Shown piece after piece: positions 18,701-26,641 of a DNA stretch of 39,451 nt. Under the pieces are notes generated by a model, which did no database searches, was not told the DNA's origin, and saw nothing but the letters and a program-made list of their open reading frames with translations. The position numbers and the translations under genes are program-made. Source of the stretch: Akkermansiaceae bacterium (GTDB lineage Bacteria; Verrucomicrobiota; Verrucomicrobiia; Verrucomicrobiales; Akkermansiaceae); assembly GCA_015062055.1 (NCBI GenBank), contig SUVK01000021.1, forward strand, positions 1 to 39,451, written 5' to 3'. Numbering within the stretch: position 1 is the stretch's first letter; each line of letters starts with the position of its first letter.

Positions 18701-21700
18701 CCCCACGCTGCCATTTGCAACATCCGCTGTAATGGTCAGATTATCCTTTATCTCAATGCCATTTGCCAAGGTAAGAATGCCTGTACCCATTTTGGTAAAG
18801 GCACTGCCACTTACTTGGTTGATGATAAGCTCTCGTCCGGAGGTAGGCATTACATAACCACCGGATGCAATCAAATGCCCTATCTCAATCTTTGTATTAC
18901 CTTCCTGCCCATAATAGATACCACCTTGTACAGTAACCTCTTCGCCATCCTGATTCAAGGCAGTAGAAGTAGCTACCTCAAAAGTTGTGGCAGATACATT
19001 CGTCTTGCGCGGCCCTTCATTTTCCAGCAATTCGACGTCACCGGCTACAATTTTGATGGTACCGGCATCTGTAGTGCAATTATTGAGGTGGAACGTGCCA
19101 CTGCCGGTTTTAGTCAACGTTTTACCATTCAGGTGCAACTCTGCAGCTGCATAACCGCCTCCTACTACGCCCAAACGCGTATCAGTATTTACCGTTGCAT
19201 CACCATTGAGTTCTACAAGAGCCAAATTTCTGCCGGTGTGCATTACAGCATCACCGGTATTGGTAAGGGTGGCACCTTTGTCAAGCACTATGTGGTAATA
19301 AGCCTCCTTGCCGTTGATATCGAAGGTGGCGTCCTTTTGCACGGTGATGGTGCGGTCCGGGGCGGCATCATACCCCTCACCGGCCATATCGTTACCGGTT
19401 TGCTTAAGAATAGTACCGCTCAGTACCGTGAAATTACCGGTGTAAGCAGCATCATCGCACAAAATCTCATTATTACCCTCACCGCCGATAGTGGCATTCA
19501 ACCCGAGAACAGGTACGTTATCAATCTTGAGCAGGTCTTTACTCTCAGTATTTTGCACGTATACGACAGCAGTATCGTCCAAAACGTTGAAAATAACGCC
19601 CAGGTCAGCTATTTCGGATGTACGGTAAACTGAATTGGCACCTAATACCAGGGAGGTTCCCTCCTTCCATTCGGTAATCTTGGCGCGGTCTACCTCTGTA
19701 TTCACCATAAATACAGAGCCATCGTCCACCGTCATGACACCGGCATCTACAGCGTAGGTCAACTCATCACCCTCGCCCTTCAGCAAAATAGCCTCGGCTA
19801 TGGTAGAGCCGGCCCCTGCAATACGGTACTTAGTAACAGTGTAACCATCTGTCGTGCTGTCGCCATAGCCGGTGAAGGTATCGCCCATGCCTAAAAACTC
19901 GCAATTGCCCACCCCTGTAAGTGCAAGTTTACCACCGGTAGAGCTTACATCGTGAGCCAAGGCAGAGCTGATAATCAATTTACCGCTGCCGGCAAGAGTC
20001 AACGCACCGCTGCCACCCACGCCGGTAGTCAGATCGATATCGGCCGCGGTATCGGTGTATTGCTTATTGGCAGAATCCCATACAGAGAGCTGCACCGTGG
20101 CACCATCGTTCAAGTTAATGGCCTTGGTAGAGCTCCAGCCCTTATCGCTCAGCGAGCCCAGGGTGCCGGAAACATTGATGGAAACAGTATGGCTATTGGT
20201 AATGCCAACGCCACCCTCGCCCAAGTTCATAATACCGCCGTCAGCTACGTTGATAACAACCTCCGTGTTATTTTGCGGGCGGGTCATACCCTTAAGATTG
20301 AGGATACCCTTTTCACCCACTTCGATAGTGGTTTTCACCGCCTGCCAACCCATATTGGCAATACTGTTTACGGAGGAGAATTCACCGTCAGCAATATTCA
20401 ATGTGCTATAGGTACCGGTACTCCACGTTGTCCAGTGGCCCATGAAGAAGCTACCATTTTTGCCGGAGCAATCAGTACTACCGACTACCTCGAGCCTACC
20501 GCCATCTGTAATGTTAATGACAGAGGTCTTGTCATAGCCCTCGTTACCGGTAATAAGAGATTCGGTAATTACCTCGCCACCCTTGATGCTGAGGGTACCA
20601 TTACCCAAGCTGATACCCCAATCTGCTGCGGTAAACTCAAGCTTAACACCTTTATTCACCTCCAACTCGCGGCCGGCGGCGTTAATCCATATGCCGCCCA
20701 TTTTGCCACTCATGGTTACACCATCACCAACGGTAAGGGAGGTCTTGCCGTTACCGGAAAGCTCAAGCGCAGAAAGAGTCACCTTAGTCCCCTCTGCACC
20801 GTTTACAATAAGAGTGCCGCCGGATGAAGAGATACCGATGTCTGCACCGTCAGACACGGTAATATCAGTACCGGTAGTGGCCAAACCATTCATACTTACC
20901 GTACCTTTATTATTGGTAACTCTGATACCATTCACCGTGGCATCGGCCCCTACGGCCAAATCGATGTTAAGCTTGGAATCAACACCACCTACAACGTTGG
21001 CAAAGTCATAACCGGTTACAGTTACCACTACGCCATCTGCAATGGTAAGTGTTGCATTACCCTTATTCAACAGTTGACCGAGTGATTGGTCTTTTGAAAT
21101 GGTTAAATTACCATCACCGATAACCAGCAAGTCTTTGTTCTTTAACGTGGCATCCAAAGCCACCCCGCTACCGCCATCTACATAAAGCATGGGCAGTGTA
21201 ATGCTGCCGGTAGACTGCAGGGTCAGGATGCCCGCCCCCATGCTGCGCAGGGCAGACAATGCATCATCTGCCGCCATGACGAGCGTTGCATTACCGCCGG
21301 ATACATCTGCCGTCAAATAACGGTCTGCAACAGCCAAGTCTGCATAGCTCTTGGCTGTACCGTTAACATCCATCCACGCAGCTTCCTCTACCTTTACAGT
21401 GTCGGTGATATTTGCTTTGTAGCCCTCGGCAATCTCAATTTGCATACCGGATATAGTAGCGCGGTCGGTCGTATTGAAAGCATTTTTAATAATATCAGAC
21501 GTACCGATATTCGTTACGGTAAGCGTGTTGTGGTCTCCGATGGTCTGATTATGGTCTCCATCTTTAATTCCCCAAGAGCCCGTACCCTCATTATCAGCCG
21601 TTGCACCACCGATGTAGGAGGTATCACCCACCAATATGGGGCAGTACTTGGTGTTATTATCGGCACTGAAGTAAAGGGAAACTCTCTTCACAAACACATA

Positions 21701-22093
21701 CCCGGCGTCATCCAGCTTCAAATCAATCGTCCACTGCTGGTTTTCATAGTTCGCCAAATCAAGATATGACTGCTGAATCGCCTTTTCCACAGTAGAAACA
21801 TCGTCTCTGGGGCCCCAAGGTGAAGCAGGAACGGTCAAAGTCAGCGCTGCACTGTAGGTAACATCACCGGCAGACTTCAAATCCCACGTTTTGGTCAACG
21901 CAGCTGCATTATCACCGGTAAGATTGTTCCAATAAGCAGCCTGTACGCCCGCAAAACTATCATCCAAATCACTCGGCACATTTTTATTACCGAAATTGAT
22001 ACTGATTGTGTCAGCACCAACGGTTGTTCCCACGCCTATGGCAAAAAGAGCCATCACGGCGGCTAACAGTTTCTTAGGTAAGTGTAATTTCAT
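12722..22093 (-). CDS. Giant autotransporter (type Va-like) adhesin or surface protein
   Basis: The 3123-aa product starts with a signal peptide (MKLHLPKKLLAAVMALFAIG, cleavage near VGADTIS). A very long Gly/Ser/Thr/Asp-rich passenger follows, built of short beta strands (TLTVADGVT-like, VNGGVNIVGG-like), as expected of a beta-helix. Residues about 1600-1820 hold several repeats of roughly 40 residues with GDI-x-I-x-I and GG turns. The last 280 or so residues form an autotransporter beta-barrel with alternating strands (YFNAWVNAEGNFG, TYYLSAFARYSSRAW) and a terminal aromatic YRINF. The barrel inserts in the outer membrane and exports the passenger. The start at 22093 gives a proper signal peptide; upstream in-frame codons lie in the regulatory region. 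No protease triad is evident. The ligand is unknown. Confidence 0.92.
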   Translation of the reverse strand: MKLHLPKKLLAAVMALFAIGVGTTVGADTISINFGNKNVPSDLDDSFAGVQAAYWNNLTGDNAAALTKTWDLKSAGDVTYSAALTLTVPASPWGPRDDVSTVEKAIQQSYLDLANYENQQWTIDLKLDDAGYVFVKRVSLYFSADNNTKYCPILVGDTSYIGGATADNEGTGSWGIKDGDHNQTIGDHNTLTVTNIGTSDIIKNAFNTTDRATISGMQIEIAEGYKANITDTVKVEEAAWMDVNGTAKSYADLAVADRYLTADVSGGNATLVMAADDALSALRSMGAGILTLQSTGSITLPMLYVDGGSGVALDATLKNKDLLVIGDGNLTISKDQSLGQLLNKGNATLTIADGVVVTVTGYDFANVVGGVDSKLNIDLAVGADATVNGIRVTNNKGTVSMNGLATTGTDITVSDGADIGISSSGGTLIVNGAEGTKVTLSALELSGNGKTSLTVGDGVTMSGKMGGIWINAAGRELEVNKGVKLEFTAADWGISLGNGTLSIKGGEVITESLITGNEGYDKTSVINITDGGRLEVVGSTDCSGKNGSFFMGHWTTWSTGTYSTLNIADGEFSSVNSIANMGWQAVKTTIEVGEKGILNLKGMTRPQNNTEVVINVADGGIMNLGEGGVGITNSHTVSINVSGTLGSLSDKGWSSTKAINLNDGATVQLSVWDSANKQYTDTAADIDLTTGVGGSGALTLAGSGKLIISSALAHDVSSTGGKLALTGVGNCEFLGMGDTFTGYGDSTTDGYTVTKYRIAGAGSTIAEAILLKGEGDELTYAVDAGVMTVDDGSVFMVNTEVDRAKITEWKEGTSLVLGANSVYRTSEIADLGVIFNVLDDTAVVYVQNTESKDLLKIDNVPVLGLNATIGGEGNNEILCDDAAYTGNFTVLSGTILKQTGNDMAGEGYDAAPDRTITVQKDATFDINGKEAYYHIVLDKGATLTNTGDAVMHTGRNLALVELNGDATVNTDTRLGVVGGGYAAAELHLNGKTLTKTGSGTFHLNNCTTDAGTIKIVAGDVELLENEGPRKTNVSATTFEVATSTALNQDGEEVTVQGGIYYGQEGNTKIEIGHLIASGGYVMPTSGRELIINQVSGSAFTKMGTGILTLANGIEIKDNLTITADVANGSVGLSTVKIAKDKTLAITGTVTADALTKSGEGSLTIAALTANAVNMSSGLTIATINGDSQIVYTDVASIGSITALGGDTVIDLFGVADSVADGINLGIAYTDDNLAKVHVIALDDMVDAEGNATWELVKEDGFIKLQGKDGAKITLHTDWDGNWGGTVLMNAPSGSLPVATFDANQSLADSTYNTDGLVAVSLGVNGLTKDTLSAGSPDEPEVMICGGKYFGKSGDAADMAADVWIHADGGAYGAIVGGNMSGNYSAGTKGSTFTGDTHILLDDRVADADNGKVAGDLYVLSVVGGTYADASRDTTTNTTTTTTFTGNTFVSVYSDSVGCGVVGASTLFHGGDGTFTGNSNVFVYAPLTDSGWVAQPAHTGISGYRNEGDKVIGGALVASGNMTFAGSAKVLVDMTHYTGTAKTFDKKVVGGMSGIFLYGNDVTVTQTGGDVSLTIKGTAGSGDDARDITFADVVVGGILTGAGKNEQENGNGNITVGNVNMSIAGGNFTSNVIGGMIRENSKMTTTMTTGDINLDITAGTFSGKVIGSAWHNEEKVTSRAGDISIKISGADTELTGGLVGGANVITGNSTVSTGDIAISLQGGSVAGDIVGAHVVGDTGSTALTASAGDISITINGAAASGDIYGGSVIHRNNGDATVQQGDITISLASGTVGGNVYAAGYQNGSTKIQTASTTVEVGSGLTLTAGKVVSAGYRYGQTGSAVTGDRTIMFTGDANQDRTGILFSDFNKIGVETAGKIATIGGADITITDALTVTGKGTIKLAANTGLIATQGITIEKDATVALNGNAAQGNVVVNGGVNIVGGGSLNGSLTLAAGSTLTVWDGTDAGTNGLLDMSPSTTAGASLLAEGNVLTIGGLFDLDVKVNPDGEVDLISGLGSIEGITFDEENKVLADSVLSGINGSDVDSKLYLVFEDGTLKLSAIAGMTDFYWEDTDTTGEKWTEKLWSVKDNNGDNLVHIKDAATRTDDVNAFFNNVKSEVVLVDTNATVDDLTVSGAGSNYTFKADVTTPGTLTIEGKLTVKDSATATFEGSLADVSAAELEASAGGSLIAGNVSIADAVTVDGGKVTVANSLAAGQLSISGDAASVQAGTITVGENGLSMDGGTLAVGTLSGEGTAEITGGTLTIGSSQLSSTTISGVDFVGSSTLTGSDAAEVSVGDATVANGASLNLSNATLTDQITTEAGSSLTLSGDFHLDVTNSDFSLENKSTYAETTAAGDVGNEIAAGGNGFVSRNEVYTVVAGDLAGVSATGTNWTVGAEARKGQYDAGKVTVSESKVTTAYWVNTGEVVVSQVADNFAADTATIMLNGGILKIDENTDKAIATNNENANNTASQIDLLNGSTLEMGKLTIADGTTVTLTGEAGTALELGDGYQVDSSKLKGLDDTADWLGTVKTGAISVDGAVDLSALGNANSVVEADSISGRTLSAGSVGLVDVLGDVSLTDGASTLDHDLTVGGALSLGEGAELSANELNAGSISLGKDSNVDVTTQLVVGEGGLSLEEGSSIAASSLSVEGSIEYKSLSTLSPIVVDELADDTLDLTIETDLLKEAIDAGNQVTLMTVENGSDAEISLNGGSNVLQNRGEKYAYTVDWDDSGKNVTLDAVANDNYMKEKYEGAEPNAIAGATLMDDAFASGGIGDGGDLEDILEAVDNDTMTHEGLAAVAGSSTTALGMAFAGDVERQLRAIRNRTTTMGVNQCVVNEGMPYFNAWVNAEGNFGELDQDGLASGYSLDSWGGTVGFDVDVNPNLTLGMALTAMYGDLTVDGPDMLEGDMDTYYLSAFARYSSRAWTHTFIATIGMMDSSYERTVSYGDKSYTAEGDTDGMALGLMYEVGRVYNIDEDGDACWQPVFNVAYRHTTVGGYTEKGGDAALKVDDQTLDTITLGAGARVQAVVGENIFNRTSVFEARALAKFDIGDRASEADVAFINAGRSATVESAELGAFGVELGAGLSVPVGDENDGTIFFDVSAELRSGYTNFNGTVGYRINF

Positions 22094-22126
22094 ATTGTGA
22101 TGAATTAGGTGTAAGATTTGAGGGAA

Positions 22127-22161
22127 GTGGAGACAGTCCACCTCAGTATGATACTGTATCA
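22127..22161. promoter_or_regulatory. Overlapping palindromes and leader hairpin upstream of the autotransporter
   Basis: TGATAC-T-GTATCA... reads as TGATACTGTATCA (22149-22161) and overlaps a second perfect palindrome CAGTATGATACTG (22144-22156); another half-site GGTATCA follows. Nearer the gene GTGGA (22127-22131) pairs with TCCAC (22137-22141). The layout suggests a repressor or activator site plus a leader hairpin. I cannot place the promoter hexamers here with confidence; a TTGACT lies on the minus strand near 22185. Confidence 0.5.
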
Positions 22162-22241
22162 TGGTATCAAGTAGAGCACTCAAGTCAAGCAAATTTGTCA
22201 TTTTCACAGTATTTTTGTAGAAATAACCGCAAAAATGAGAT

Positions 22242-22270
22242 TTGACAAGCGGCCGGCGACATGCTACAAA
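22242..22270 (+). promoter_or_regulatory. Promoter of the rhodanese gene
   Basis: TTGACA (22242-22247), 17 bp, TACAAA (22265-22270). The predicted start coincides with the ATG at 22277, suggesting a leaderless mRNA. An ATG at 22235 lies upstream of the -35 and is therefore not used. Confidence 0.55.
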
Positions 22271-22276
22271 AGAAGC

Positions 22277-22777
22277 ATGAAAGACACATTCACCCAATTT
22301 GTACGGCTGGGGCTGCTAATATTGGCCTTGGGCATGGTGCTGTTGTGGGTGGATAGCACGTGGTTTGCCCCCAGGCGCATATACTGCAATCAAGAGGCAC
22401 TGGCAGCGGCCGGCAAGGCGCACCACATCTGCTGGCGCGAGCTGATGAAACAATACCCGGCCGATAAGATTATATGGCTTGATGCCCGAGATGATGCCGA
22501 ATACGAGAAGAACCGACTTACGGGTATAAATGTGTACCGCATCCGCAAAGGCAGCACCGATGACCCCTTGTCGTTGAATATAGAGGAGCGTCTCAATCAA
22601 GCAGCCGAAAAGGGAGAGTGCATCGTCGTCTTCTGCTCATCTGCCGAGTGCAACAAGGCAGAAACCGCAGCCAATAACATGCGCGAGCAATTTGCCTTTG
22701 AGGCCCCCGTTTATGTCTTATACGGCGGGTGGGAAACCATCAAATACGAAAGCCCCGAGATGCTGCTGGTACGGTAA
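22277..22777 (+). CDS. Membrane-anchored rhodanese-like protein
   Basis: The 166-aa product has one N-terminal transmembrane helix (about residues 10-26, LGLLILALGMVLLWVD) and an extracytoplasmic rhodanese fold: IIWLDARDDAEYEKNRLTG matches the start of such domains (DVR...Y..GHI), and VVFCSSAECNKAETAAN carries the candidate active-site Cys120. YGGWETI matches the closing GG-x-x-x-W of the fold. Rhodaneses move sulfur as a persulfide; this one would act in the periplasm. The active loop CSSAEC has the usual six-residue length and a second Cys (Cys125). It is followed by nifJ with a separate promoter, and lies divergent to the autotransporter. Confidence 0.82.
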   Translation: MKDTFTQFVRLGLLILALGMVLLWVDSTWFAPRRIYCNQEALAAAGKAHHICWRELMKQYPADKIIWLDARDDAEYEKNRLTGINVYRIRKGSTDDPLSLNIEERLNQAAEKGECIVVFCSSAECNKAETAANNMREQFAFEAPVYVLYGGWETIKYESPEMLLVR

Positions 22778-22824
22778 ATATGCCGAATTTGACGCAAAAA
22801 TGCAGTATACTCAAACTTTTTTGA

Positions 22825-22853
22825 TTGATTATGCGCCCGAGGGGGTGTATGAT
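22825..22853 (+). promoter_or_regulatory. Promoter of nifJ
   Basis: TTGATT (22825-22830), 17 bp, TATGAT (22848-22853), giving a leader of about 73 nt. The -10 and the following bases, GTATGATATGCGCAG, match the leuB promoter (GTATGATAGGCGCAG) at 14 of 15 positions. Confidence 0.7.
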
Positions 22854-22932
22854 ATGCGCAGTGGAACCAGCGTTTCACATACAAGGGCGCATTTGCCTCG
22901 CAGATAGACATTTTCACACACAGCATAAAATT

Positions 22933-25900
22933 ATGAGCACTACATACAGCACTATAGATGCCAATGAGGCCGTGGCCTCGGTGGCGTATCGTTGTTCGGA
23001 AGTAGCCGCCATCTACCCCATCACCCCGTCGTCGCCGATGGGTGAATCGGCAGAGACGTGGACTGCAGTAGACCGCAAGAACCTGTGGGGCACAGTACCC
23101 AGCATTGTAGAGATGGAGAGTGAGGCAGGCGCTGCCGGTGCCGTACACGGTGCCTTGCAGACCGGCTCCATGGCCACCACCTTCACGGCCTCTCAGGGTC
23201 TGTTATTGATGATACCCAATATGTACAAGATAGCCGGCGAGCTTACCCCCTGCGTATTGCACGTAGCCGCCCGCGCCCTGGCAGCCCAGGGTCTGTCCAT
23301 TTTCGGTGACCACAGCGACGTGATGAGCTGCCGCTCCACCGGCTTTGCCATGCTTTGCGGTGCCAGCACCCAAGAAGCGCCCGATATGGCAGCCATTGCC
23401 CATGCCGCCACCTTGGAGAGCCGCGTACCCTTCATCAACTTCTTCGACGGTTTCCGCACCTCTCACGAGGTAGGCAAGATTGCCGATATTACCGACGACA
23501 CCCTGCGCGCCATGATAGACCAGAAGTGGGTGGATGAGTTCCACGCCCGCGCGCTGACGCCGGATGCCCCCGTCATTCGCGGTACCGCACAAAACCCCGA
23601 CGTGTACTTCCAGGGCCGCGAGACGGTGAACAAGTACTACACTGCCGTACCCGCCATTGTGAAAGGCGCCATGAAGAAATTCGGCGACCTCACCGGCCGC
23701 TACTACGACTTGGTAGAATACATCGGCAGCCCCAACGCCACCCGCGTGATTGTGATGATGGGTAGTGGTGCCGAGGCCGCCCTCGAGGCCGTAACCGCCA
23801 TGGGTGAGGATGTAGGCGTGCTCAAGGTGCGCTTGTACCGTCCCTTCCCCGCAGCCGACGTGATTGCCGCCCTGCCCGCCACGGTGAAGAAGATAGCCGT
23901 GTTGGACCGCACCAAGGAGCCCGGCAGCTTGGGCGAGCCGCTGCTGCAAGACGTGGTACAGACCCTGGCAGACGCCCAGGTAGACGGCACACTGCCCTTT
24001 GCCATGCCCAAGGTGGTAGGTGGCCGTTATGGTTTAGGCTCCAAAGAGTTCACCCCTGCCATGGTAAAGGGTGTGTTCGATGAGCTGGCCAAAGACGAGC
24101 CCATGACCGACTTCTCGGTAGGTATTAAGGACGACGTAACCGGCAAGAGCATTGAGTACGACCCGAGCTTCTCTACCGAGGCCGACACCGTAACACGCTG
24201 CATGTTCTACGGCTTAGGCTCCGACGGCACTGTAGGCGCCAACAAGGATGCCATCAAGATTATCGGCAAGCACACCGACCTGTACGTGCAAGGCTACTTT
24301 GAGTACGACTCCAAGAAGTCCGGCTCCTCCACGGTATCTCACCTGCGATTCGGCACCACGCCCATTCACAGCACCTACCTGATTACGAGCGCCAACTTCA
24401 TTGCCCTGCACCAGCCGAGCCTGCTCAACTTGTTCGACTTCCTCAAGAACGCCGCACAGGGTTGCACCTTCCTCATCAACACCTCCGTAGCCCCCGAGAA
24501 GGTATGGGACAGCCTGCCTGCCCGCATGCAGCAGCAAATTCTTGACAAAGGCATCAAGGTATACTGCATAGACGCCTTCAAGGTAGCCAAAGCCACCGGC
24601 ATGGGCGGGCGCATCAACATGATTATGCAGACCTGCTTCTTCAACCTGGCCAACGTCATCCCCGCCGAAGAAGCCTTGGGCTACATTAAGGAAGCCATCA
24701 AGAAGACCTACGGCAAGAAGGGTGAAGAGGTAGTGGCCAAGAACATAGCCGCAGTAGATGCCTCCTTGGCCAACCTGCACGAGGTACCCCTGGGCAGCAC
24801 CATTACCGGCCACGACATCCCCGATGCCCTTGCCGGCAACCCGCCCGACTTTGTACGCAACGTGCTGGGCAAAATTGTTACCGGCAACGGCAACAGCGTA
24901 ACCGTAGGCGAAATGCCCGCAGACGGCACCTTCCCCAGCGGCACCACACAGTACGAGAAGCGCGACCTCGCCCTCGAAATACCGGTATGGACCCCCGAGA
25001 AGACCGAAACCAGCAAGGCCTGTATTCAATGCGGTAAGTGCACCATGGTGTGCCCGCACGCCGCCATACGCGCCAAGATGGTAGACCCCGCCGAGCTGGA
25101 GGGCGCCCCCGCCACCTTCAAGAGTGCAGATGCCAGCAAGATGCACAAGGATTGGGCCGGCAAGAAGTACATCATCCAAGTATCTGCAGCAGACTGCACT
25201 GGTTGCACACTTTGCTCGAAAGTATGCCCCACGGCTTCTCTTACCATGACCCCGGCAGCAGAGGCCCTGCAGCCCGAGCGTGCCAACTGGGACTTCTTTG
25301 AGAAGCTGCCCGACCCGGACCGCACCGTTACCGACAACTCGAAGGTAAAAGACGCCCAGCTGCTTCGCCCGCTCTTTGAGTTCTCGGGTGCTTGCGCCGG
25401 TTGCGGTGAGACCCCGTACATTAAGCTGCTCAGCCAGCTCTTCGGCAACCGCTTAATAGTAGCCAACGCTACCGGTTGCTCCTCGATTTACGGTGGCAAC
25501 CTGCCCACCACGCCGTGGACGCACGATGCCGACGGCCGCGGCCCCGCATGGTGCAACAGCCTCTTCGAGGACAACGCCCAGTTCGGCCTCGGTTTCCGTG
25601 TTTCTCTCGACAAGAAGCAACAGTATGCCGTAGAGCTGCTTACCGCAGCAGCCCCCACCATCGGTGAGGCTTTGGTGCAAGAGATGATGAGCAACCCGCA
25701 AAAGACAGAGGCCGACATTGCCAACGCCCGTGCCACCGTGGCTGCCATTAAGGCTGCCTGCGCCGACACCCCCGAGCTGGCTGCCCTCAAGGCACAGGCC
25801 GACTACTTGGTACGCAAGTCGGTATGGATTCTCGGCGGCGACGGCTGGTCTTACGACATCGGCTACGGTGGTTTGGACCACATCTTGGCCTCCGGCCGCA

Positions 25901-26484
25901 ATGTGAAGGTGCTCGTGCTCGATACCGAGGTGTACTCCAACACCGGTGGTCAGTGCTCCAAGTCTACCCCGCGCGGTGCTGTGGCCAAGTTTGCCACCAA
26001 GGGTAAAGACCAGGTGAAGAAAGACTTGGGCTACATGGCCATGACCTACGGCAACGTCTACGTGGCCTCCATCGCCATGGGCTCCGACGACCAGCACGTG
26101 CTCACCACCCTCATGGAGGCCGAAGAGTACGATGGCCCCGCCCTCGTCATTGCCTACAGCCACTGCATTAACCACGGCATCAACATGGCCCAAGGGCTCG
26201 ACCGCCAGAAGGACGCCGTAGACTGCGGCCGCTGGCTCCTCTATAACTACAACCCCGACCGCGCCAAGGAAGGCAAGAACCCGCTCACCCTCAAGAGCAA
26301 GAAGCCCAAGAAGGATGTACGCGAGGCTCTCCTCGGTGAAAACCGCTTCCGCCTGCTGGCCAAGAACAACAAGGCAGACTTCGATAAGCTGCTCGATATG
26401 GAAGCAGCCGATATCGCCCGCCGCTGGCGCCTCTACCAGGCCCTCGCCGGCATCGATTTCTCCCTGCCCACCGAGGGCGAGTAA
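22933..26484 (+). CDS. nifJ: Pyruvate:ferredoxin (flavodoxin) oxidoreductase, single-chain
   Basis: The enzyme oxidises pyruvate and CoA to acetyl-CoA and CO2, passing electrons to ferredoxin in the cytoplasm. The 1183-aa chain has the full single-chain domain order: N-terminal pyrimidine-binding domain (AAIYPITPSSPMGE), domains II and III, then a two-cluster ferredoxin domain with CIQCGKCTMVCP (from about 697) and CTGCTLCSKVCP (from about 755), and the C-terminal TPP domain with CAGCGETPY (about 820), GDGWSYDIGYGG (about 968) and DTEVYSNTGGQCSKSTP (about 997). CAGCGE supplies cysteines for the proximal cluster. The ATG at 22933 gives the family start MSTTYSTIDANEAVA; upstream in-frame codons fall in the promoter. 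It indicates anaerobic metabolism. Confidence 0.96.
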   Translation: MSTTYSTIDANEAVASVAYRCSEVAAIYPITPSSPMGESAETWTAVDRKNLWGTVPSIVEMESEAGAAGAVHGALQTGSMATTFTASQGLLLMIPNMYKIAGELTPCVLHVAARALAAQGLSIFGDHSDVMSCRSTGFAMLCGASTQEAPDMAAIAHAATLESRVPFINFFDGFRTSHEVGKIADITDDTLRAMIDQKWVDEFHARALTPDAPVIRGTAQNPDVYFQGRETVNKYYTAVPAIVKGAMKKFGDLTGRYYDLVEYIGSPNATRVIVMMGSGAEAALEAVTAMGEDVGVLKVRLYRPFPAADVIAALPATVKKIAVLDRTKEPGSLGEPLLQDVVQTLADAQVDGTLPFAMPKVVGGRYGLGSKEFTPAMVKGVFDELAKDEPMTDFSVGIKDDVTGKSIEYDPSFSTEADTVTRCMFYGLGSDGTVGANKDAIKIIGKHTDLYVQGYFEYDSKKSGSSTVSHLRFGTTPIHSTYLITSANFIALHQPSLLNLFDFLKNAAQGCTFLINTSVAPEKVWDSLPARMQQQILDKGIKVYCIDAFKVAKATGMGGRINMIMQTCFFNLANVIPAEEALGYIKEAIKKTYGKKGEEVVAKNIAAVDASLANLHEVPLGSTITGHDIPDALAGNPPDFVRNVLGKIVTGNGNSVTVGEMPADGTFPSGTTQYEKRDLALEIPVWTPEKTETSKACIQCGKCTMVCPHAAIRAKMVDPAELEGAPATFKSADASKMHKDWAGKKYIIQVSAADCTGCTLCSKVCPTASLTMTPAAEALQPERANWDFFEKLPDPDRTVTDNSKVKDAQLLRPLFEFSGACAGCGETPYIKLLSQLFGNRLIVANATGCSSIYGGNLPTTPWTHDADGRGPAWCNSLFEDNAQFGLGFRVSLDKKQQYAVELLTAAAPTIGEALVQEMMSNPQKTEADIANARATVAAIKAACADTPELAALKAQADYLVRKSVWILGGDGWSYDIGYGGLDHILASGRNVKVLVLDTEVYSNTGGQCSKSTPRGAVAKFATKGKDQVKKDLGYMAMTYGNVYVASIAMGSDDQHVLTTLMEAEEYDGPALVIAYSHCINHGINMAQGLDRQKDAVDCGRWLLYNYNPDRAKEGKNPLTLKSKKPKKDVREALLGENRFRLLAKNNKADFDKLLDMEAADIARRWRLYQALAGIDFSLPTEGE

Positions 26485-26507
26485 AGCCGGTGTTTAACCC
26501 ATCTGCA

Positions 26508-26541
26508 AGCCCTGCTGCGCACCCCGCAGCAGGGCTTTTTT
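26508..26541 (+). terminator. Rho-independent terminator of nifJ
   Basis: Twelve perfect pairs (26508-26519 with 26525-26536), a 5-nt loop CACCC and a T run from 26536 to 26541. Confidence 0.92.
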
Positions 26542-26563
26542 ACCACGTGCCTATAAATGCGAA

Positions 26564-26592
26564 TACCCCGAGAGGTTCATCCTCTCGGGGTA
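26564..26592. terminator. Second hairpin, likely terminator of the minus-strand EF-hand gene
   Basis: Twelve perfect pairs (26564-26575 with 26581-26592) around TTCAT. On the minus strand it lies about 50 bp after the EF-hand gene stop, followed by TTCGCATTTAT, a poor T tract. With the nifJ terminator it separates two convergent genes. Confidence 0.6.
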
Positions 26593-26641
26593 CCAACTCG
26601 CTTCTTTATACTCTTCGTAGGGCAGAAGGGAAAACGTGCTA

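Noticed and set aside
12722..22093. A frameshift or gene fusion to explain the 3123-codon autotransporter
   Set aside because: The frame is continuous from signal peptide to barrel with uniform composition; very long passengers are known in this protein class.
22854..22892. Structured riboswitch-like leader before nifJ
   Set aside because: A hairpin GTGGAA/TTTCAC exists, but its closing stem would start before the predicted transcription start, and no known riboswitch core is visible.
24214..25179. 321-codon minus-strand frame inside nifJ
   Set aside because: A shadow of the strongly biased nifJ codons; no protein family resemblance.
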